From Gammaproteobacteria bacterium UBA7803 (GTDB taxonomy: Bacteria > Pseudomonadota > Gammaproteobacteria > Pseudomonadales > Azotimanducaceae), in assembly GCA_002480525.1 (NCBI GenBank), contig DLCH01000068.1, forward strand, positions 1-11,118: a DNA stretch of 11,118 nt. Direction: 5' to 3'. Within the stretch, counting starts at the first letter, position 1, and each line of letters starts with the position of its first letter. A program made the translations under genes and the position numbers. The notes beneath the pieces are model-generated. The model had not been told where the DNA came from. It saw nothing but the letters and a program-made list of their open reading frames with translations, and did not search any database. Of the stretch, positions 1-6,388 are shown piece after piece.

Positions 1-46
1 ACGAAGACGATTCCGGCTGACCCGCGGACCCGATCCTGCGCGTCAC

Positions 47-115
47 CTGTGGGAGCGGTCTCCAGACCGCGATCTTCAGGCGGAACTCATCGCGGTCTGG
101 AGACCGCTCCCACAG
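47..115. repeat. REPIN-like inverted REP doublet
   Basis: Two perfect 27-bp inverted arms (47-73 and 89-115) are separated by a 15-bp loop (74-88). Each arm starts with CTGTGGGAG and then contains its own small palindrome, GCGGTC-TCCA-GACCGC at 55-70 and its mirror in the second arm. A GTGG foot followed by a short GC-rich hairpin is the known layout of REP sequences, and two in opposite orientation make a REPIN, an element mobilised in trans by RAYT (TnpA-REP) transposases. It lies in the non-coding stretch just after the leuA stop codon, the usual site for such elements, where the folded RNA may also protect or end the leuA message. A further short pair, ACGAAG at 1-6 and CTTCGT at 116-121, may mark an outer boundary. 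The structure is seen directly; the family name is inferred from layout. No RAYT gene is visible here. Confidence 0.85.
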
Positions 116-149
116 CTTCGTCGGCCCTCGCCGGGCCATTCCCCCTGCG

Positions 150-1859
150 TCAGGCCTTCCAGCGCCGGTTCAATGCCGACATGATGGCGTTGAACGACGC
201 GGTGATGGTGTTGCGCGACACGCCGATGCCGTAGCGGCGGCCGTGCTCGCCCTCGTCGATCGACACCACGCAGATGGCCTGGGCGTCCTTGCCGGAACCC
301 ATCGCCTGCTCGTGGTAGTCGATGACGTTCAGCGGCTCGTTCAGGGTCGCCGCCAGCGCGTTCACGAACGCCTCGATGGGCCCCGAGCCCTCGCCGTCGA
401 TGGTGACCTGCTGCTCGGACACCTCCACCCGCGCCACGCAGCGCTGCTCGGCGTCGCGGCCGCTCAGCAGGTCGAAGTTCACCAGCTTGTACGGGCCTTC
501 CTCGCAGACGTACTCGGCGAACAGCGCGTCGCGGATCTCGGTGTTCTTCACCTCCCGGTTGAGCTGCTCGGTGAGGCGCTGAACGACCTTGGAGAATTCG
601 ACCAGCATGTCCCGCGGCAGCGAGATGCCGTACACCTCCTCCAGGATGAAGCCGACGCCGCCCTTGCCGGACTGGCTGTTGACCCGCACGGTCTCCTTGT
701 AGGAAGACCCCACGTCGGCCGGGTCGATGGGCAGGTAGGGCACCTCCCAGCGGTCCCGGTCGACCATCGACATGCCCTTCTTGATGGCGTCCTGATGAGA
801 GCCGGAAAACGCGGTGAACACCAGCTCACCCGCGTAGGGGTGGCGGGGATGCACCGGCAGCTTGGTGACCCGCTCGGCCACCTCGCGGATCCGCGGCATG
901 TCGCGCATGTCGAGCTCCGGATCGACCCCCTGGCTGAACAGGTTCATCGCCATGGTGACGATGTCGCAGTTGCCCGTGCGCTCGCCGTTGCCGAACAGGG
1001 TGCCTTCCACCCGCTCGGCGCCCGCCATCAGGGCGAGCTCCGTCGCCGCCACGCCGGTGCCCCGGTCGTTGTGGGTGTGCAGGCTGATGATCGCGCTGTC
1101 GCGCCGCGGAAAGTTGCGGCAGAACCACTCGATCTGGTCCGCGTAGACGTTGGGCGTCGCCATCTCCACCGTGGATGGCAGATTGACGATCATCGGCGCG
1201 TCCGGCGTCGCGCCCCACTCGTCCGCCACGGCCGTGCAGATGTCGGCGGCGAAGTCGAGCTCCGTGCCGGTGAAGCTCTCGGGCGAGTACTCGAAGGTGA
1301 TGTCCGAGTCGAGATCCGCCAGCCCCTGGCGCACCAGCCGCGTGCCGCGGACGGCCAGATCGATGATGCCGTCCCGGTCCATCTTGAACACCACCCGGCG
1401 CTGCAGCTCCGACGTGGAGTTGTACAGGTGGAAGATCACCTTCGGCGCGCCGCGCAGCGCCTCGACGGTACGTTCGATCAGCTCGGGACGGGCCTGGCAC
1501 AGCACCTGGATGGCCACCCCGTCGGGAATGCGGTCCTCGTCGATGATCCGCCGGATGAAGTCGAAATCCGGCTGGGAAGCCGCCGGGAAGCCCACCTCGA
1601 CCTCGGTGAAGCCGACGTCCATCAGCAGGTTCCAGAGCTCCAGCTTCTCGTCCACGGTCATCGGGTCGATCAGCGCCTGGTTGCCGTCCCGCAGGTCCAC
1701 GCTGCACCAGCGCGGGGCCCGCTCGATGACCTGGTTCGGCCACTGCCGGTCGTTCAGACCGATGGGCTCGAAGCGGCGGTACTTGTGGAACGGCATTTTC
1801 CTGGCGCCGCGGCTGTGCGGCGCCGGCTCGGGTACTCGGGTGTCGGGCTGTTCGCTCAT
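150..1859 (-). CDS. leuA: 2-isopropylmalate synthase (long form, LeuA type 2)
   Basis: LeuA condenses acetyl-CoA with 2-oxoisovalerate to 2-isopropylmalate, the first committed step of leucine synthesis, in the cytoplasm. The 569-residue product fits the long LeuA form of about 560 residues. The catalytic TIM barrel carries the metal-site motif LRDGNQALIDPM (residues 56-67), the HTHND metal ligands (261-265) and GNGERTGN (290-297). A C-terminal LeuA allosteric (leucine-binding) domain follows from about 470 to the end. The start at 1859 is preceded by GAGGA at a good distance. A second ATG at 1796, where family similarity begins (MPFHKYRRF), also has AGGA just upstream, so a 547-residue product is possible. 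Feedback inhibition by leucine is known for the family. Transcription probably starts about 235 nt upstream, giving a long leader. Identity is very secure; only the exact start is open. Confidence 0.97.
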   Translation of the reverse strand: MSEQPDTRVPEPAPHSRGARKMPFHKYRRFEPIGLNDRQWPNQVIERAPRWCSVDLRDGNQALIDPMTVDEKLELWNLLMDVGFTEVEVGFPAASQPDFDFIRRIIDEDRIPDGVAIQVLCQARPELIERTVEALRGAPKVIFHLYNSTSELQRRVVFKMDRDGIIDLAVRGTRLVRQGLADLDSDITFEYSPESFTGTELDFAADICTAVADEWGATPDAPMIVNLPSTVEMATPNVYADQIEWFCRNFPRRDSAIISLHTHNDRGTGVAATELALMAGAERVEGTLFGNGERTGNCDIVTMAMNLFSQGVDPELDMRDMPRIREVAERVTKLPVHPRHPYAGELVFTAFSGSHQDAIKKGMSMVDRDRWEVPYLPIDPADVGSSYKETVRVNSQSGKGGVGFILEEVYGISLPRDMLVEFSKVVQRLTEQLNREVKNTEIRDALFAEYVCEEGPYKLVNFDLLSGRDAEQRCVARVEVSEQQVTIDGEGSGPIEAFVNALAATLNEPLNVIDYHEQAMGSGKDAQAICVVSIDEGEHGRRYGIGVSRNTITASFNAIMSALNRRWKA

Positions 1860-2095
1860 GATCGTCCTCGCGTCACTGACGTCGGGCAGCGCGCCTCGGG
1901 TCAGCGGCTTGCTCCGGAAACTGAATCGGCACGCCCGCTCGGCCGGCGTTGGCTCGAGGGGTGCTTGACTGGTTGGGCACGGGGCCCTGAGAAAACAGGT
2001 ATACGCCGGCTACGCCGGCAGTCGCAGCGAGGCTAGAAGGGCAGGCTGTGCGGAACGGAACGTCACGCGTCGTGGTCATCTTGTCTGAGCCTGAA
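1860..2095 (-). promoter_or_regulatory. leuA 5' leader, possible attenuator-like RNA
   Basis: This is the untranslated stretch between the likely leuA transcription start (about 2095) and the leuA start codon. Read on the minus strand it holds two tandem 9-bp copies of GCCGGCGTA (2002-2019), which can fold into a local GCCGGC-GTA-GCCGGC hairpin. Further down, ACGCCGGC (plus-strand positions 1942-1949) is perfectly complementary to either copy, so two exclusive pairings are possible. An open frame of 68 codons runs from an ATG at 2079 to a stop at 1873-1875, just before the leuA ribosome site. Its codon third positions are much less GC-rich than those of the real genes, it has only a weak ribosome site and no run of leucine codons. 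It may be a leader peptide or chance. The repeats are seen; the regulatory role is inference. Confidence 0.35.
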
Positions 2096-2102
2096 GCGTG
2101 GA

Positions 2103-2132
2103 ACTATAGCGCCTGCGGACGGCGAATGCCAA
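2103..2132 (-). promoter_or_regulatory. Likely sigma-70 promoter of leuA
   Basis: On the minus strand a TTGGCA -35 box (2127-2132) is followed after 18 bp by a TATAGT -10 box (2103-2108). Both are close to consensus and stand out in such GC-rich DNA. They lie between the purT stop and leuA and point towards leuA, with a start expected near 2095. Confidence 0.65.
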
Positions 2133-2156
2133 CCCTCCTGCCGGCCCCGCCCGGGT

Positions 2157-3395
2157 TCAGGCCGTCCGGGGCCGTACCGCCGCCGCGGCCGCCCGGGCCC
2201 GCGCCCGGGCGCGGTCGACGTCCTCACCGAGGGCGAGCGCCACGCCCATGCGCCGCTCACCCCGCACCTCCGGTTTGCCGAACAGGCGGATCTGGGTGTC
2301 CGGCTCCTCGAGCGCGCGCTCGAGCCCGGCAAAGCTGACGTCCGCCGAGTCCCCGGACACCATGATCACCGCGGAAGCCGAAGGCCCCCGGCTGCGCACG
2401 TTGGGTATGGGCAGTCCGAGGATCGCCCGGGCGTGCAGGGCGAACTCGGACAGGTCCTGGCTGATCAGGGTGACCATGCCGGTATCGTGGGGCCGCGGGC
2501 TCACCTCGCTGAAATACACCTCGTCGCCGGCGATGAAGAACTCCACGCCAAACAGGCCGAAGCCGCCGAGCGCCTCGGTGACCCGCTCGGCCACGCGCTG
2601 GCACTCCGCGAGGACGGCCTCGGGCATGGGCTGCGGCTGCCAGGATTCCCGGTAGTCGCCGCCTTCCTGACGGTGGCCGATGGGCGGGCAGAACGACGTG
2701 CGCGCCGGCGCGCCGGAGTCGCCGCCGGCGTGACGCACGGTCAGCAGGGTGATCTCGTAGTCGAAGGGCACGAAGCCCTCGACGATGACGGTGCCGTCAC
2801 CATCGCCGCCGGCGCGTCCGCGGGCGCCGCCCTGGGCATACCGCCAGGCCGCGTCCACCTCGCCGGCCTCGCGGACCAGGGACTGACCCTTCCCGGAGGA
2901 ACTCATCACCGGCTTGACCACGCACGGCAAGCCGATGGCGTCCACCGCCCGGCGGTATTGCGCCTCGCTGGCGGCGAATCGATAGGGAGACGTGCGCTCC
3001 CCGAGCTCCTCCGCCACCAGCCGGCGGATACCTTCCCGGTCCATGGTGAGCCGCGTGGCTCGCGCCGTCGGCACGATGGTGTGGCCTTCCGCCGCCAGCT
3101 CGACCAGCGTCGGCGTGGCGATGGCCTCGATCTCCGGCACGACGTAATGGGGACGCTCCTCCTCGATCAGCGCCCGCAGCGCGGCGCCGTCCAGCATGTC
3201 GACGACATGGCTGCGGTGCGCGACCTGCATGGCCGGCGCCCCGGCATACCGATCCACCGCGATGGTCTCCACGCCCAGCCGCTGCAGCTCGATCACCACC
3301 TCCTTGCCGAGCTCGCCGCTGCCGAGCAGCATCACCCGCGTGGCCGACGCCGCGCCGGCCGTGCCGATGATCACCGTGTCGTCCGGGGTGCTCAT
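2157..3395 (-). CDS. purT: Formate-dependent phosphoribosylglycinamide formyltransferase 2
   Basis: PurT is an ATP-grasp enzyme that uses formate and ATP to turn GAR into formyl-GAR, the third step of purine synthesis, in place of the folate-dependent PurN. The 412-residue product shows the N-terminal nucleotide-fold motif GSGELGKEV (25-33), the ATP-grasp loop KPVMSSSGKGQS (161-172), GHRQEGGDYRESWQPQ (240-255) and the metal/ATP-site stretch SEVSPRPHDTG (296-306), all very close to E. coli PurT (392 residues). The extra length comes partly from glycine-rich insertions at about 189-201 and 222-231 and from a short N-terminal extension. The ATG overlaps the stop codon of the upstream carbonic anhydrase gene in an ATGA, so translation is probably coupled. 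The reading frame stays open upstream to 4184, but that part is antisense or out of frame to the neighbour and is not coding for PurT. Confidence 0.96.
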   Translation of the reverse strand: MSTPDDTVIIGTAGAASATRVMLLGSGELGKEVVIELQRLGVETIAVDRYAGAPAMQVAHRSHVVDMLDGAALRALIEEERPHYVVPEIEAIATPTLVELAAEGHTIVPTARATRLTMDREGIRRLVAEELGERTSPYRFAASEAQYRRAVDAIGLPCVVKPVMSSSGKGQSLVREAGEVDAAWRYAQGGARGRAGGDGDGTVIVEGFVPFDYEITLLTVRHAGGDSGAPARTSFCPPIGHRQEGGDYRESWQPQPMPEAVLAECQRVAERVTEALGGFGLFGVEFFIAGDEVYFSEVSPRPHDTGMVTLISQDLSEFALHARAILGLPIPNVRSRGPSASAVIMVSGDSADVSFAGLERALEEPDTQIRLFGKPEVRGERRMGVALALGEDVDRARARARAAAAAVRPRTA

Positions 3396-3928
3396 GCCGG
3401 GTCCGCGGCCGGCTGGTGCTGCAGCGCGTCGCGGAACCGGCGCGCGTTCTCGACGTAATGGCGGGCCGACCATTCGAGCCCCTTGATCTCGTCCTCGGTC
3501 AGCGCCCGGACCACCTTGCCGGGCGCGCCCATCACCATCGAGTTGTCCGGAATCTCCTTGCCCTCGGTGATCAGCGCGTTGGCGCCGATGATGCAGTTGC
3601 GGCCGATCTTCACCCGGTTCAGCACCACCGCGTTGATGCCGATCAGCGAGTTGTCGCCGATCTCGCAGCCGTGCAGCATCACCTTGTGACCGATGGTGAC
3701 GTTGCGGCCGATGACCAGCGGGCAGCCGGGATCGGTGTGCAGCACCGCGCCGTCCTGGACGTTGCTGCCCTCGCCCACGGTGATCAGCTCGTTGTCGCCG
3801 CGCAGCACCGCGTTGAACCAGACGCTGGCGTCCTGCTCGAGCAGGACCGATCCCACCACGATGGCGTTGTCGGCGACCCAGTAGTCGCCGCGGGCCCTGA
3901 CCCGGCGGTCTTCGAGTTGCAGCAGCAC
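3392..3928 (-). CDS. Gamma-class carbonic anhydrase family protein
   Basis: This is a left-handed beta-helix protein of 178 residues, the usual size for the YrdA/CaiE/PaaY group of gamma carbonic anhydrase-like proteins, which form trimers with a metal at each subunit interface. The three metal-binding histidines are present: H64 in AVLHTD, and H81 and H86 in IGHKVMLH. So are the family's RGD (43-45) and QDG (58-60) motifs. Hexapeptide repeats run from about residue 20 to 135, followed by a C-terminal helix (about 143-170). The start is GTG with a strong GGAGGAGGGG ribosome site just upstream, preceded by a small hairpin (GCACC/GGTGC, 3945-3958). It is the first gene of an operon with purT and overlaps it by 4 bp. 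Many members of this family show little or no carbonic anhydrase activity, so the reaction is not certain. Confidence 0.92.
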   Translation of the reverse strand: MLLQLEDRRVRARGDYWVADNAIVVGSVLLEQDASVWFNAVLRGDNELITVGEGSNVQDGAVLHTDPGCPLVIGRNVTIGHKVMLHGCEIGDNSLIGINAVVLNRVKIGRNCIIGANALITEGKEIPDNSMVMGAPGKVVRALTEDEIKGLEWSARHYVENARRFRDALQHQPAADPA

Positions 3929-4017
3929 GACACTCCCCTCCTCCGCACCCGACGGTGCAAACTACGATGACAAAACTCTTACAGGCACAGCGTGGCTCGC
4001 ACACCGGCGCAGCGGGC

Positions 4018-4045
4018 ATAGTAGCGACGGTATTGCCGCAAGCAA
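4018..4045 (-). promoter_or_regulatory. Possible promoter of the carbonic anhydrase-purT operon
   Basis: On the minus strand, TTGCTT (4040-4045) and TACTAT (4018-4023) are 16 bp apart and lie about 90 bp before the GTG start, in the 174-bp gap between divergent genes. The match is moderate. I found no equally good promoter for the plus-strand DUF3135 gene in the same gap. Confidence 0.4.
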
Positions 4046-4102
4046 ACAACCCGGGCAGACGATTCGCTCGACGACACTCAAATTGAAAGGAAAGGGTCAT
4101 CC

Positions 4103-4438
4103 ATGCCCCGATTACCAGCTTTCGACGTGCTGGTGGACATGGCCCGCAACGACCCGCAAGGACTCGAGACGTTGCGACGTTCACTGACGGACGCCGTCAT
4201 CGCCGCAGCCAGCAACGACGTCACGCGCCGCCGCCTGCAGGGGCTGCAGTTCCGCGTCGACATGGAGCGGCGGCGCGCCCATACGCCGCTGGCCGCCACC
4301 ATCAGAATCTCGGAGATGATGTGCAGGTCCCTCGCTGACCTGCAGCGCTCCATGGTCGCGGTCGCGGACCCGCCGGACGAGCGGGAGCGGCCGGTGCCGC
4401 GCGCTCCGGTGCTGCCGTTCGGCCCGCGCCCGGACTGA
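4103..4438 (+). CDS. DUF3135 family protein
   Basis: This is a small soluble protein of 111 residues. The core LPAFDVLVDMARNDP (4-18), RRRLQGLQFRVDMERRRA (42-59) and PLAATIRISEMM (62-73) fits my memory of DUF3135, a family of unknown function in gammaproteobacteria. The sequence is mostly helical and highly charged, with no signal peptide or membrane segment and a proline/arginine-rich tail (about 90-111). The start is well placed behind GAAAGGAAAGGG. The gene is divergent from the carbonic anhydrase gene and lies 64 bp before the Nudix gene, which probably has its own promoter. The gene call is secure; the family name comes from pattern memory, and no function is known. Confidence 0.85.
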   Translation: MPRLPAFDVLVDMARNDPQGLETLRRSLTDAVIAAASNDVTRRRLQGLQFRVDMERRRAHTPLAATIRISEMMCRSLADLQRSMVAVADPPDERERPVPRAPVLPFGPRPD

Positions 4439-4464
4439 CCCGCCGGAGTCCGACGTGCAGGCGC

Positions 4465-4472
4465 TGTATACT
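4465..4472 (+). promoter_or_regulatory. Possible -10 element before the Nudix gene
   Basis: A TGTATACT sequence with a TATACT -10 box (4467-4472) lies about 30 bp before the chosen ATG. No clear -35 box is found at the usual distance. The position favours transcription starting between here and the ATG at 4503, which argues against the longer in-frame start at 4455. Confidence 0.4.
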
Positions 4473-4502
4473 CTGGATTTCGCAACGCCGGATTCGCCCG
4501 AG

Positions 4503-5060
4503 ATGAATTTCTGCAGCGCCTGCGGACAGCCCGTCGTGTTCCGTATCCCGCCGGGAGACGATCGCGAACGCTACATGTGCGAGCACTGCGAGACGGTGCA
4601 CTACACCAATCCGCGCGTCGTCACCGGCTGCCTCGCAACCTGGGAGGACCGGGTGCTGCTGTGCCGACGCGCCATCGCGCCGCGCCGCGGCTACTGGACC
4701 CTGCCCGCCGGGTTCCTCGAGAACGGCGAGGCCGCCGACGAGGGCGCCCTGCGGGAAACCTGGGAGGAGGCCCGCGCCCGGGTGGTCATCGACGACCTCT
4801 ACACCGTCTACAGCCTGCCCCACATCTCCCAGATCTACATGTTCTACCGCGCCCGTCTCACCCGGCCGGAATTCGCCGCGGGGGAGGAAAGCGAGGACAT
4901 CGCGCTGTTCCGGGAAGCCGACGTGCCCTGGCAGGAACTGGCCTTTCCGGTGATCCGGGAGACCCTCGAACACTACTTCCACGACCGCTCCCGGGACAGC
5001 TACCCGGTGCGCAGCAGCAGCCTGATCGTCGACCCGAGCCGCCGTCGCGGCTGGGGTTGA
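4503..5060 (+). CDS. Zinc-ribbon Nudix hydrolase
   Basis: Nudix enzymes split nucleoside diphosphates linked to another group, such as NADH, ADP-ribose or dinucleotides; the substrate of this one cannot be read from the sequence. The 185-residue product has an N-terminal zinc ribbon (C4/C7 and C26/C29, the order seen in NudC-type enzymes), then the Nudix fold. The Nudix box starts at G70 (GFLENGE) and continues to RETWEEARA (84-92). Its metal-binding glutamates E85, E88 and E89 are intact, but the glycine normally near the end of the box is R91. The NudC specificity signature beyond the box is not evident, so I do not call it NudC. The ATG at 4503 is chosen because the zinc ribbon begins right after it. 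The gene ends 5 bp from the convergent rhomboid gene. Confidence 0.92.
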   Translation: MNFCSACGQPVVFRIPPGDDRERYMCEHCETVHYTNPRVVTGCLATWEDRVLLCRRAIAPRRGYWTLPAGFLENGEAADEGALRETWEEARARVVIDDLYTVYSLPHISQIYMFYRARLTRPEFAAGEESEDIALFREADVPWQELAFPVIRETLEHYFHDRSRDSYPVRSSSLIVDPSRRRGWG

Positions 5061-5065
5061 ACCGG

Positions 5066-5971
5066 TCATCCGCCGGCGCCGGCCGCCAGCCACGCGCCGG
5101 CGACCACCGCCAGCGCCAGCGCTCCGCAGAGCGCCTGACCCGCCCGGCCCAGAACCCGGGGGTCGAATCCGCCGGCGGCGATGCCGAGCGCCAGCCCGCA
5201 GCCGAACCCGGTGACATGGGCGACCACGTCGGTGTTGCCGCCGCCGAAGCCGGTGTACGCCAGCATGGCGATGCCGCCGAACACCGGCGCGAACCGGCGC
5301 CGCCAGTCCCAGCCGCGCAGATAACCGCGCCGCCACACGAACGCACCCGCCAGCGCCAGCGCCGCGAACGTCGCCGTGGAGGCGCCCAGGGAACGGAAGC
5401 CGTCGTTCTGGATGCAGGCGTTGAGCAGATTGCCGCCGGTGCCGGCCGCGACCACCAGCAGCCAGCCGAACCCCGAGCCCAGATAGCGGCCGACGAACAG
5501 CCCGAACACCGCACCGAACACCGAGTTCGCCACCAGGTGCGCGAGGTCGGCGTGCAGGGTCATGGCGGTGACGGCCCGCCACCACTCTCCCTGGGTCACG
5601 CGGGTGGCGTGCATCACCCCGGCCTCCCGCCAGTCCCAGCCGAACGCGCGGGCGTACTCCAGGGACGGCAACCCCCAGATCACCAGCAGGTAGCCGAGCA
5701 CGCCGATCACGCCGCTGTCGACGACCCGGGCCTGACGGGCGGGCCGCGACGGCGCGCGGTTCTCGCGATCGTACTTGTCGAGCTCCGCGTTGGCGGCAGC
5801 CACGTCGCCCGTCGCCACCCACAGGCCCCAGTCGTGACCGTCGAAGTCGATGTGGTGCGCCACGTCGACGGCGGTGAGCACGAGCGACAGCTCGTTCAGG
5901 GCCGGACGCGACCGGGCAGTGCGGATGCAGGTGCTGGAAGCCGGGCCGTCGCCCGGCCGATCGGGATGCAT
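5066..5971 (-). CDS. Rhomboid family intramembrane serine protease
   Basis: Rhomboids cut membrane proteins within or next to the lipid bilayer. The 301-residue product has a soluble N-terminal region (about 25-75) with a short alpha/beta pattern, then at least six hydrophobic segments from about residue 85 to 297. The catalytic serine sits in GASTA (S198) and the catalytic histidine in AHVTGFGCG (H252), which together form the rhomboid dyad. HLVAN (H145, N149) matches the conserved HxxxN of the oxyanion region. GAST replaces the textbook GxSG, so the glycine after the serine is a threonine, a change I believe occurs in other bacterial rhomboids. The ATG overlaps the stop of the 90-residue gene upstream, so the two are probably co-translated. 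The substrate is unknown. The frame stays open far upstream, but that part is antisense to the reductase gene. Confidence 0.9.
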   Translation of the reverse strand: MHPDRPGDGPASSTCIRTARSRPALNELSLVLTAVDVAHHIDFDGHDWGLWVATGDVAAANAELDKYDRENRAPSRPARQARVVDSGVIGVLGYLLVIWGLPSLEYARAFGWDWREAGVMHATRVTQGEWWRAVTAMTLHADLAHLVANSVFGAVFGLFVGRYLGSGFGWLLVVAAGTGGNLLNACIQNDGFRSLGASTATFAALALAGAFVWRRGYLRGWDWRRRFAPVFGGIAMLAYTGFGGGNTDVVAHVTGFGCGLALGIAAGGFDPRVLGRAGQALCGALALAVVAGAWLAAGAGG

Positions 5972-6243
5972 CAGTCGTGCAGACCCACCTTGTCGTAGAT
6001 GGCGGTAACGCGCCTGAAGTCGAGCACCAGCGTGTGGGAGACATGCTCCACCTGATCGTGCAGGTGAAACTTGAAGCGCTTCTGCTTGTCGCCCTCGAGG
6101 TACGCGTCGTACTCCCGTACGAGCTCGCGGACGTCGCTGATCTTCTCCTTGCTCCAGGTCGCCCGGAACGGACCGAGCACGGCACCGCCTTCCAGGCAGA
6201 CGGTGATGCTGTGATTGGTGAGACCTTTGTCGTCGTTGGCCAT
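5971..6243 (-). CDS. Unrecognised small protein, 90 residues
   Basis: I do not recognise this protein. It is 90 residues, soluble, charged and probably mixed alpha/beta. A beta-like stretch SITVCLEGG (12-20) is followed by WSKEKISDVRELVREYDAYLEGD (about 30-52), which looks helical, and then by alternating hydrophobic residues FKFHLHDQVEHVSHTLVLDF (58-77) that look like strands. It has no signal peptide, no membrane segment and one cysteine. The ATG at 6243 is preceded by TGGAG at a suitable distance; starts further upstream would run into the divergent reductase gene. Its stop overlaps the rhomboid ATG (ATGA), so the two form an operon, and the small protein may assist or regulate the protease. 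A TATGCT at 6272-6277 on the minus strand may be its -10 box, without a clear -35. Confidence 0.8.
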   Translation of the reverse strand: MANDDKGLTNHSITVCLEGGAVLGPFRATWSKEKISDVRELVREYDAYLEGDKQKRFKFHLHDQVEHVSHTLVLDFRRVTAIYDKVGLHD

Positions 6244-6388
6244 GGGGGCTGCTCCACAGGCTGTGCGGGCCAGCATAGCGCGACCCGAGCGGTGTCCGAC
6301 ACCCCGCCCCGGGCACCATGGCGACCTGCGCGGCATACGCGTTATGCTCGACCGCACCGCATCCTCGGCATCCCCGGGAGGCATCCAG

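Noticed and set aside
49..234. A 61-codon frame over the palindrome and the end of leuA
   Set aside because: It reads through the REP palindrome and the antisense of leuA, with no ribosome site.
243..2036. A 597-codon open frame antisense to leuA
   Set aside because: The translation is rich in His, Arg, Val and Leu without any family motif, and the opposite strand is an intact leuA. Long antisense frames are expected in DNA this GC-rich.
2157..4184. PurT as a 675-residue protein
   Set aside because: The part before residue 1 of PurT is out of frame with the intact carbonic anhydrase gene on the same strand. The ATG at 3395 matches the family N-terminus.
6034..6050. GTGGGAG followed by an imperfect GGAG/CTCC palindrome, like a REP foot
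   Set aside because: It lies inside the coding sequence of the 90-residue gene and lacks the GCGGTC hairpin of the element at the left end.
4302..6302. A 666-codon minus-strand frame across the Nudix and rhomboid genes
   Set aside because: It is antisense to the Nudix gene and out of frame with the rhomboid gene, with low-complexity composition.
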